Below the pieces are notes generated by a model, which saw only the letters and a list, made by a program, of their open reading frames with translations, ran no database searches and was not told the origin of the DNA. Of a stretch of DNA of 64,000 nt, positions 57,118 to 64,000 are shown in pieces; position 1 is the first letter of the stretch; each line of letters begins with the position of its first letter. The stretch comes from Enterococcus asini ATCC 700915 (GTDB lineage Bacteria > Bacillota > Bacilli > Lactobacillales > Enterococcaceae), in contig NZ_ASVU01000001.1 of assembly GCF_000407365.1 (NCBI RefSeq), positions 434,001-498,000 of the forward strand. Reading direction: 5' to 3'. The position numbers and the translations under genes are program-made.

Positions 57118-60100
57118 CTACTTATTCTTGTTGCCATTGCCGTTGTTATTTCCCGGCTTGCCCCCTTGTTTTAATTCCAAAGACTTAATGGCTTCTCTCA
57201 ATTCTTTTGCTACTTGGTTCACTTCTTTTTTCGTTGCTTGTTTGTCATCATAAACCCCTTGTGCTTTTGTCCGCACCTCTTGGAATGCTTGCCAGCTGTC
57301 AGCAGTATAGTCTGCTTCATTTTTCCCTTGCGCTTCTGCTAAGAGTTTTTCTAAGTTTTTCTTATTAACTTCTTGGGTATTTTTTTCTACCAATCCATCA
57401 ATAGCCGCTAGCAAGTTTTCAGTCGCTTGATTGACTTGGCCTTGAGTGACTTCTTCATCTAGAATCTGCTTAGCTTCAGACAAAGCCGTTTCAACTGCTG
57501 TCCAACTTTCTGGAGTATAGTTGGCTTTTTTAAGACTTTCTGCGGTTTCAATTGCCGCAGCTAAGTTCTCTTTGTTTACAGCAACTTTAAAGGTGTAAAC
57601 TTCGCTAACCGTTGGCAAAATATGACTTTTCACTAAGATTTCATATATTCCTGGAGTTGCTGTCTCAGGAATCGTAACCAGACCGTTTTGATCAACTGTT
57701 GGCAAAGCGCCTTGTGGTTCTGCCGTCTTAACCAAGACAAAGTCTAGTTGACTACTCCATTCGTCTAGTTCTTCGTATTTTCCTTCCCCTTTGATTTCCA
57801 CCGGAATTTCATGAGTTGTGCCTGGTTCTAGTGGCGTTTGCTCGTCAGCGATGACGATTTCTTCAGGGATTGGATGGGTATGGACCGTTTGGAAAACTTT
57901 CAGATCTTTTGGATTAGAAATGTCGGCTTTTTCTTCAAGACCTGCTGGGAAACTATATTCTCCTGGCGGGCTTGAAGGGGAGTAGTTGCTAACATCATCA
58001 TCCCAAGAAATCACTTGGAAGACAACCTCTTCACCACTTTCCAAAACGGCGGTAACTTCCGTTGGCATGTCTAATTCTCCCCGAGAAGTTCCCATAAGTC
58101 GATCCAATTCAGGTAATTCTTTGAAGGATGCAATTTTTTCAGTAGTAACTTTTACATGAGCCGTAATCGGCATTGCTACGCCAACCGCTTGCCCTCGTAC
58201 ATCAAATTCTCCTTCTTCTTGATACAATTCTTCTTTAATTGTCGGCCAATTAATCGCTACGGTTTTACTTGTGCCATTGGAGTATTGAATCTTCGTACTT
58301 TCTGGTAATATTGGTGCCACTCCTGCTGGTGTTTCGATTTCAATGGCTTCATGTCCCGTTTCATAAACATTGGACAAGACAATTTTCGGCGCCAATGTAT
58401 CTTCTGCCATTGCCGGATGATTTTCCGGAAGTTTTAACTTGCCTGCTTGATAATCTGCATAGGCTTGTTTTGCTCCCTCTTTTGAAAAAGCATCAAAACC
58501 GGCATTATCAGGATTGTACCCTGGCAACTTGCTATCGGTAATCGCTAGCAAGAAGCTGATTTTTTCCGGTACTTCTCCTTTTTCCGATAACTTACGCACA
58601 TAGCTGCTGATATCCACATTCACAACATTGTGGTTGCTGATGATTTCTGAGTTGGTATAAGAGTTCCGGGCAATAAAGTCATCATTTGGTACGGAAGCAT
58701 TTCCCGGACCATTGTTCCACGTCACTTTATCCGTAGTCCAATCAGAATCCACTGCATAGACATCCATTTGGAATTGGGTATTGTTCAGTTGATCTTGTTT
58801 GCTGCTACCCGCTCCATTCCACGCATCGTAACGCATAACGCTTAACTGCAGATCCGCATGTTTCAAATCAGGAGTCAGTTTTAAATCTTTCGTATCCACT
58901 TCCACATAAATACGGCGATTATATCCTGGTGACGCATTCTTCAATTTTAAGACATAGTTATTTGCATAGTTCACGCCGTATGGATATTTGTAGCTGTCGC
59001 CACTACTTACACTACCGACAGTACCCGCAATTGCGGAATAAGCCGTATCTCCATTGCTCATTTGGACAAAGGCTGTTTGACCAGCCGGGTGGATTTCGGT
59101 GGTGCTCCCTTCCCCTAAGTCTCCAGAGAAAGTTACATTCGCTTGAATCTTGATGTCCCCATCCGCTAGACCAACTGCTTGGCCACGCACTTCAACCGTA
59201 CCTGCTTGATTGACTGCGTCTTGCGGGATTTGATCCCATTCAATGGCGAAATCCTTTGCTCCTTCAGCAACTACTTCTCCGTTAACTAGCTCTTTGTATT
59301 GTAGATTAAGGCTAGCAGGCAAGCTTGGGTAGACCCCTGTTGCACTTTCCACGTCCAAGGAAACATCATCATACTTGGTCAATTTTTCCACATTCGAAGC
59401 TTGTTGCGCTCCAATATCCAAAACTTTATTGGCCAATGAGTTCCCAAAGAAGTCCTCGGTGGCTGTATTATTAGCGGACAACCCTTTGCCACAAGCCGGT
59501 GAATCTGCTTGCAAGGTAAAGAATGCCGCCCGTTTGCGCAAGCGTTCCTTACTAGTAAAGGCCGCCACATCCCCATTGGTTGCCAATTGGGTAAATTCTT
59601 GTTCTGCCAATTGAGCCGCTAATTCTTCATTGCCACTGATTGCTAGTTTTGGATCCGCAAAGATATTATTGGCGCTTTCCAATTTTTCAACGGTCGCACC
59701 GCTCTTTTCAGATGCAATTTCTTTTGGCCAAATAATATTGTTTTTAATGAATTTTTCTGGTGTATCACTCATTTTTCGTTCCACTGGATCGCTACCGTTG
59801 GAAGGATAGTTCGCCAAGAATTTCAGAGAACCGGCTCCTTCTTTGTATAGGATATTGTTTTGGAAATGAGCAATTGTACCGCTATTGTCAGAGCTATTTC
59901 CTTCACCGAATAGTGAAGTAGAGATGCCGTCTCCCACGTAGAACGTATTGTTTTGAATCAAAGGCATGCTTGCCCCATCATTTTTCACCCAATAGTGGAA
60001 GATACTTTGCTCTTTATAAGTGTAACCCCCAGCGCCACCAGGGTTATCGACCCCAGTCCCCCGGTTGCCGGCACCATCATTGGCCGAAATGTTATAACGC

Positions 60101-61350
60101 ACAATGGAATTTCGTTGGTCTGACATCAGCAACAAAAAGCCCCCGGTATTGTGGTGGGAATAGTTGTACTGATAAACCACTCGATTACACTGCATATCGA
60201 TATCATAGGCTTCGGCATCGTTGTAACCGTATTGAATCCCGTACACTTCATTGTATTGGAAAACACCGTCATCCACAGACATCGCCCACACACCGGCATA
60301 GTTTTGTGTTCCGTAGTCTGCGTTACAAGCTCGCACCGCTACGTTCCCCTCTACAACACCGCCACTAGCGATTTCAGACAAGACGATACCGTCTCCAGCA
60401 ATGTCTTCTAAATAATTATTGCGAATCGTAATATTAGAAAATGTCTTATAGAAGGAATTGCCTCGAGAAGTATCCGCATCGGCTTTGGTTCGGATTCCTT
60501 CCAAGCCGACTCTTTGAACCACGTTATTTTCAATTAAGACATCATTGAACCCAGTTGTCGAGCGGTGTTCCCCTTCAGGTAAAACAATGGTCCCATTTTC
60601 ATCGGACCAGTTTCCCAATACGATGATTCCGCCGACACATTTTGAGCGGCGAGTTTCTTGGCTCCCGCTAAAGTTCAAATAATACTCGCTTTGCACATCA
60701 TGAACATAGTTGTTGCGAACTTTAATGCTGTTGAAAACCCGTTCTTGTTCATAACCTAAAATCAAAATTCCAGCTCGTTGGGCATCCCCTGGCTTTTTAT
60801 AAGCTTCTTTATCAGCCAAATCCGGTGTATTGGTCACTTCTAAGTTAGAGATTTCCCAATACTCTTGATTCACCAATTGAACCCCACCGGAAATCGAGCG
60901 TTTGAAAGTACCCAAACTGTAGGTCCCGCCGGCGTTAATGACCGGACGACGATTTGTTTCAAAAACCGGGTTGCCTTGTTCATCTAAATCATAGATGTCA
61001 ATGGTAATGGCATTGCCTGCTTCCCCGCTACCTTTAGGATACAAACGTTGATTGTTCCATGTGCTTTGGGCATTTAAGAGAATGTGATCCCCTGGTTGAA
61101 AGGTGGTCTCATTGACCCGTTCCAAATTTTTCCAAGCATTGGTTGGCGACAAGCCATCCGCTTGGTCATTCCCTTTTTCCCCGTCAACAAAATACGTCTT
61201 ACCGGTAGTGGCTAGCCCTACTGATTGAAAGTGACTTTCCTGTGCCACCTCTTCCCCATGCACGGGCATGACTGGAAAGGTGAATTGTGCCATAACGACC
61301 AATATGGCAAAAAAGAGTCGTGATACCTTCACTAATGATTTCGTTTTCAT
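57118..61350 (-). CDS. Large secreted right-handed beta-helix protein, probable polysaccharide-active enzyme
   Basis: 1410 residues. Signal peptide (1-32, cut near MPVHGEE). A parallel beta-helix of repeated N-rich coils spans about 50-620 (for example IENNVVQRVGLEGIR, IRNNYLEDIAGDGIV). A Big_4-type Ig domain follows (about 650-740), then a DNRLRE/CBM96-like module (about 755-980), further Ig-like domains and two FIVAR helical repeats (about 1262-1392). The C-terminus is Gly/Asn/Lys-rich with no LPXTG. Polysaccharide lyases often use this fold. Location 13 bases after a foldase gene and downstream of KDG-kinase and KDPG-aldolase genes favours a uronate-containing substrate. Confidence 0.85.
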   Translation of the reverse strand: MKTKSLVKVSRLFFAILVVMAQFTFPVMPVHGEEVAQESHFQSVGLATTGKTYFVDGEKGNDQADGLSPTNAWKNLERVNETTFQPGDHILLNAQSTWNNQRLYPKGSGEAGNAITIDIYDLDEQGNPVFETNRRPVINAGGTYSLGTFKRSISGGVQLVNQEYWEISNLEVTNTPDLADKEAYKKPGDAQRAGILILGYEQERVFNSIKVRNNYVHDVQSEYYLNFSGSQETRRSKCVGGIIVLGNWSDENGTIVLPEGEHRSTTGFNDVLIENNVVQRVGLEGIRTKADADTSRGNSFYKTFSNITIRNNYLEDIAGDGIVLSEIASGGVVEGNVAVRACNADYGTQNYAGVWAMSVDDGVFQYNEVYGIQYGYNDAEAYDIDMQCNRVVYQYNYSHHNTGGFLLLMSDQRNSIVRYNISANDGAGNRGTGVDNPGGAGGYTYKEQSIFHYWVKNDGASMPLIQNNTFYVGDGISTSLFGEGNSSDNSGTIAHFQNNILYKEGAGSLKFLANYPSNGSDPVERKMSDTPEKFIKNNIIWPKEIASEKSGATVEKLESANNIFADPKLAISGNEELAAQLAEQEFTQLATNGDVAAFTSKERLRKRAAFFTLQADSPACGKGLSANNTATEDFFGNSLANKVLDIGAQQASNVEKLTKYDDVSLDVESATGVYPSLPASLNLQYKELVNGEVVAEGAKDFAIEWDQIPQDAVNQAGTVEVRGQAVGLADGDIKIQANVTFSGDLGEGSTTEIHPAGQTAFVQMSNGDTAYSAIAGTVGSVSSGDSYKYPYGVNYANNYVLKLKNASPGYNRRIYVEVDTKDLKLTPDLKHADLQLSVMRYDAWNGAGSSKQDQLNNTQFQMDVYAVDSDWTTDKVTWNNGPGNASVPNDDFIARNSYTNSEIISNHNVVNVDISSYVRKLSEKGEVPEKISFLLAITDSKLPGYNPDNAGFDAFSKEGAKQAYADYQAGKLKLPENHPAMAEDTLAPKIVLSNVYETGHEAIEIETPAGVAPILPESTKIQYSNGTSKTVAINWPTIKEELYQEEGEFDVRGQAVGVAMPITAHVKVTTEKIASFKELPELDRLMGTSRGELDMPTEVTAVLESGEEVVFQVISWDDDVSNYSPSSPPGEYSFPAGLEEKADISNPKDLKVFQTVHTHPIPEEIVIADEQTPLEPGTTHEIPVEIKGEGKYEELDEWSSQLDFVLVKTAEPQGALPTVDQNGLVTIPETATPGIYEILVKSHILPTVSEVYTFKVAVNKENLAAAIETAESLKKANYTPESWTAVETALSEAKQILDEEVTQGQVNQATENLLAAIDGLVEKNTQEVNKKNLEKLLAEAQGKNEADYTADSWQAFQEVRTKAQGVYDDKQATKKEVNQVAKELREAIKSLELKQGGKPGNNNGNGNKNK

Positions 61351-61363
61351 TTTCTACTCCTTA

Positions 61364-62326
61364 TCAATTTTTGTTTTGATAACTGGTACGAAATGATTCT
61401 TCGATTTTTTCGGGTAATGCTACTTTCGCCTGCTTCACCCCTTTAGCAATTCGTTGTTCATAAAGTTCGTTGATATACTGATTTTCGGCAAGCTTTGGCG
61501 CCTCCTCAACGGTTAATAGCTGTCCTCCCTCCACTTTCACTATATAAAAAAATTGCTGCTGATCCCCAACCACCACTGTTCCTGGTTCTTCTTTACTTAA
61601 AAAGCTTCCCAAGCTCTGACTGTAGACATCGTCTTTTTGGAATTCGGCACTTTTTAACGTCAGTGCTGAAACCAGCTGCTGAGGCAATTGTTGTTGCCAC
61701 CAACTTTCACATTCAGTCAAACTAAGCTGAGCAGGAATCTGCTGGGCAATTTTTTGTAACGTCGCTAATTCCCCGGAATACCCCGGAATTTCGATTGCAG
61801 AAACGGCATAATCCGTCTCTTTATACTTGTCTTCTAAAGACTCAAAAGCCTGAGCCAACTGCTTTTCACTAGTCGGCGTTGCTTTCAACCAAGCTTCTTT
61901 GATTTTATTGGCTAGTTGCTCGTCTTGGGTAGCCAAGTATTGTCCCAAAGAGAGATTCGTCTTGGCATTTTCCCACGCTTTTTGTTCCTCTTGAAAGGAC
62001 TTCTCCTCTGTTACTTTTAAGGATACGGCAGTCTCATTGACCACTCGATGCCGCACCAATGCTCCAACGGCTTCCTCGTATAAGGCGTCGATAGGTTGTT
62101 CGCCTTGATAGCTTTCCTCCCAAAAATGTTGCCCATAGGAATTGATGTGGTATTTGTCGGCAAATTGACTAGCCACCTGATTGGCATATTCGTCCCCATA
62201 AGCCGTTAGCTCTGCCAAGGTGACTTCCTCTCCGTTAACGGCAGCCAATTCCTTTGGCTTAACAAAAAAAACCAGCAAAATAATTACTAAAAAAATAGCC
62301 GGAATAGCTAAAAATTTACGTTTCAT
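61364..62326 (-). CDS. PrsA/SurA-like foldase, probably dedicated to the beta-helix protein
   Basis: 320 residues. N-terminal membrane anchor or uncleaved signal (about 5-22, no lipobox Cys), then AAVNGEEVTLAELTAYGDEY, typical of the SurA/PrsA N-terminal chaperone region, a helical middle and a C-terminal part in the position of a peptidyl-prolyl isomerase domain but poorly conserved. It directly precedes the large secreted protein gene and likely helps it fold outside the membrane. Confidence 0.75.
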   Translation of the reverse strand: MKRKFLAIPAIFLVIILLVFFVKPKELAAVNGEEVTLAELTAYGDEYANQVASQFADKYHINSYGQHFWEESYQGEQPIDALYEEAVGALVRHRVVNETAVSLKVTEEKSFQEEQKAWENAKTNLSLGQYLATQDEQLANKIKEAWLKATPTSEKQLAQAFESLEDKYKETDYAVSAIEIPGYSGELATLQKIAQQIPAQLSLTECESWWQQQLPQQLVSALTLKSAEFQKDDVYSQSLGSFLSKEEPGTVVVGDQQQFFYIVKVEGGQLLTVEEAPKLAENQYINELYEQRIAKGVKQAKVALPEKIEESFRTSYQNKN

Positions 62327-62350
62327 CCCCGTCTCCTCTCGCTATTTCCA

Positions 62351-62412
62351 ATAAAAAAAACACCATTACAGGTGCCATTATAGACCAGAACCCCAATTAA
62401 AGAAAGCGCTTT
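62351..62412 (-). promoter_or_regulatory. Promoter, CcpA site and 5' hairpin of the foldase-lyase unit
   Basis: Minus-strand TTTCTT (62400-62405), 17 bases, TATAAT (62377-62382). The near-palindromic cre core AAAGCGCTTT (62403-62412) overlaps the -35, predicting glucose repression. The transcript would begin near a CACC/GGTG hairpin with eight U (62353-62374). The rest of the 369-base gap to kdgK is AT-rich, with another cre-like GTAAGCGTTATC at about 62487. Confidence 0.6.
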
Positions 62413-62663
62413 TTTACTAATAAAAGTAAAATTCTATTGCTTTTTACTGAAATTAGCGTTTTTTTATTTTCCTCTCACTTATATAAGTAAGCGTTATCAT
62501 TATTTTGATATTAATATGTCTAGTCAAACCTTTCAAAAAGCAATTCTATACGTATTTGTTACTGTTTTTTTGAAAGACAGTTTTTAGCTTTTTCTCAATG
62601 AAAAACTTTCCAACAACAAAAGCAACTATAAAAAAACAAAAACTATATTTCGGAACACAAAAA

Positions 62664-62689
62664 AACCTCGGCACAACGTCCGAGGTTCC
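62664..62689 (-). terminator. Terminator of kdgK
   Basis: AACCTCGG and CCGAGGTT around an 8-base loop, followed by seven T on the minus strand. Confidence 0.9.
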
Positions 62690-62695
62690 TTATTT

Positions 62696-63694
62696 CTAGC
62701 GTTTAATTTCTTTCACACCACTGCGTAGCAATTCTTCAATGTCCTCAGCGGAGAACTGATTGTGATCCCCTGCCACCGTGTGCTTCATAGCGGAAGCCAA
62801 GGTAGCAAATTCCACCGTTTTTTGCGGCTCAAAGCCACTTAAAATCCCGTGAAGTACGCCGCCGGTATAGGCATCACCGCCACCCACTCGATCCACGATA
62901 TAGGCAATATCGTATTCACCAGATGTGTACAGCTCACCATTTTGGTACAAGTGACCTTTCAGACGGTTGTGGTTGGCATTGATCACTTCTCGACTGGTAG
63001 CATAAAAGAGTTGGATATTCGGATAGCGAGCTTGAATCTCTTGGTAATAGTACCCCAAATCTCCATCGGCTTTTTCCGGTACTTTGAAAAAGTTCAAAGC
63101 ATCCAAACGCGCTGCCGACAGATAGTCCACATAACCCGCTACTTCCCGCACAAAAGCACCACATTCTTCCACGGACCAAAGTTTGCCTCGATAGTTGATA
63201 TCCAAGCCCACTTTGACTCCTTGTTCTTTGGCCGCTTTTGCTAAATCCAATGTCCACTGACGCCAATCAGCCGATAAAGCCGCGGTGATTCCAGAAAGCA
63301 TCAAGACTTCCGTATCTGCCAAAAGCTCTTGAAAATCCCAAGGCAGTTCAGAAGTTGAAGCAAAGCTAGAGTACTTACGATCGTAAACTACATTGGAAGA
63401 ACGTAAACCAATGCCGGTTTCCAAATAATAAGTCCCTAGGCGCTCCCCACCCATTTTCAACAAGCTACAGTCCACGCCGTATTTTTGTAAATGTTGTTTC
63501 ACTGCTTGTCCCAGAGGATTCTCCGGAACTAAGCTGGCAAAGGACACCGGGTGCCCGTAATTTGCCAAAGAGATCGCCACATTGGCTTCCCCCCCACCGT
63601 AATGGGCCGCAAACAGTGAATTTTCTGCCATCCGTGACGCATCCGTCGTGGAAAGACGAAGCATAATTTCTCCTAATGTGACGACTTTTTTCAT
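62696..63694 (-). CDS. kdgK: 2-dehydro-3-deoxygluconokinase
   Basis: 332 residues, PfkB/ribokinase fold. Substrate-side motif GGGEANVAISLANYG (about 32-46) and ATP/catalytic motif DRVGGGDAYTGGVL with the base Asp. It phosphorylates KDG to KDPG in uronate breakdown. Its ATG overlaps the kdgA stop by 4 bases (ATGA), so the two steps are coupled. Confidence 0.92.
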   Translation of the reverse strand: MKKVVTLGEIMLRLSTTDASRMAENSLFAAHYGGGEANVAISLANYGHPVSFASLVPENPLGQAVKQHLQKYGVDCSLLKMGGERLGTYYLETGIGLRSSNVVYDRKYSSFASTSELPWDFQELLADTEVLMLSGITAALSADWRQWTLDLAKAAKEQGVKVGLDINYRGKLWSVEECGAFVREVAGYVDYLSAARLDALNFFKVPEKADGDLGYYYQEIQARYPNIQLFYATSREVINANHNRLKGHLYQNGELYTSGEYDIAYIVDRVGGGDAYTGGVLHGILSGFEPQKTVEFATLASAMKHTVAGDHNQFSAEDIEELLRSGVKEIKR

Positions 63695-64000
63695 ACTTGG
63701 CCTGCCTTAATCCGGGCAAATTCTGCCATGTATTCTTTTGCTGCCGCAGTGACACCAGCGTAGTCACCAGTTTCAGCAGGTTTCATCAAGTTGCCACCAA
63801 CGCCTACAGTTACTACGCCAGCTTTGAACCAGTCTTTCATGTTTTCCAAGCTTACGCCACCTGTTGGCATGATGTTCACATGTGGAAGAGGAGCTTTGAA
63901 AGCGCCAATGATGGAAGAGCCATAAGCAGATCCTGGGAACAATTTCACGATATCCACGCCGGCTTTCATAGCGTTCTTGATTTCGGTAATGGTCATACAA
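63691..64000 (-). CDS. kdgA: KDPG aldolase, C-terminal part (gene continues past the window)
   Basis: At least 101 residues visible. The Schiff-base lysine is in VDIVKLFPGSAYG, and the phosphate-binding segment MPTGGVSLENM is present. The enzyme cleaves KDPG to pyruvate and glyceraldehyde-3-phosphate. The N-terminal half, including the catalytic Glu and Arg, lies beyond 64000. It is upstream of and coupled to kdgK. Confidence 0.9.
   Translation of the reverse strand, partial: CMTITEIKNAMKAGVDIVKLFPGSAYGSSIIGAFKAPLPHVNIMPTGGVSLENMKDWFKAGVVTVGVGGNLMKPAETGDYAGVTAAAKEYMAEFARIKAGQV

Noticed and set aside
57118-61350. Cell-wall-anchored (LPXTG) surface protein
   Set aside because: The C-terminus is Gly/Asn/Lys-rich and lacks an LPXTG motif and membrane segment, so it appears secreted.

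Overview
The window looks like a chromosomal segment of a low- to moderate-GC Lactobacillales, most likely an Enterococcus. Supporting points are an AAC(6')-Ii-like chromosomal acetyltransferase, an L-lactate oxidase, the murT-gatD pair, the block prfA-prmC-ywlC-glyA, SD-rich starts including GTG and TTG, and IS30 and IS256 sequences. No rRNA, tRNA, prophage or CRISPR array was seen.

Layout. 0-1.3 kb: an intact IS30-family element sits in the truncated 5' end of an IS256-family transposase gene. 1.5-9.9 kb (minus strand): upp, an ABC-2 transporter pair, glyA, ywlC, prmC, prfA and tdk; the ywlC-prmC gap holds a dense cluster of DnaA boxes. 10-17 kb: a TrkH-type K+ transporter with a structured leader, a VbhA-like antitoxin with a frameshifted Fic toxin, two tiny membrane proteins, lactate oxidase, murT-gatD and an EEP-family hydrolase. 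17.6-31 kb: a maltose block with two paralogous GH65 phosphorylases, two LacI regulators and an ABC importer without its ATPase; a repeated operator-like palindrome lies upstream of two of its transcription units. A PadR-controlled trio interrupts the block, and a frameshifted manA follows it. 31-39 kb: small metabolic and unknown genes, including a rhodanese lacking its cysteine and an orphan PTS IIA-Gut protein. 39-47 kb: a P-type cation ATPase behind a yybP-ykoY (Mn2+) riboswitch, then a heterodimeric multidrug ABC exporter behind a 26-codon leader peptide and attenuator. 47-56 kb: metG, a Nudix regulator, a nuclease-dead TnpB-like protein with a candidate guide RNA, an AAC(6') acetyltransferase, rlmN and ftsK. 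57-64 kb: kdgA-kdgK, then a PrsA/SurA-like foldase and a 1410-residue secreted beta-helix protein, which looks like uronic-acid polysaccharide use.

The most striking system is at 50.5-51.6 kb. A TnpB/OrfB homologue has an intact reading frame, a good promoter and a strong RBS, but it has lost all three RuvC catalytic acids and the zinc finger. It is followed by a structured, terminator-capped non-coding segment. This matches the architecture of TldR proteins (TnpB-derived, nuclease-dead, RNA-guided repressors). It sits next to Nudix and aac(6') genes rather than the oppF setting I recall for enterococcal TldRs. The target cannot be identified from this window.

Three single-base frameshifts (two in fic, one in manA) could be real decay or assembly errors, and should be checked against reads before either gene is called dead.
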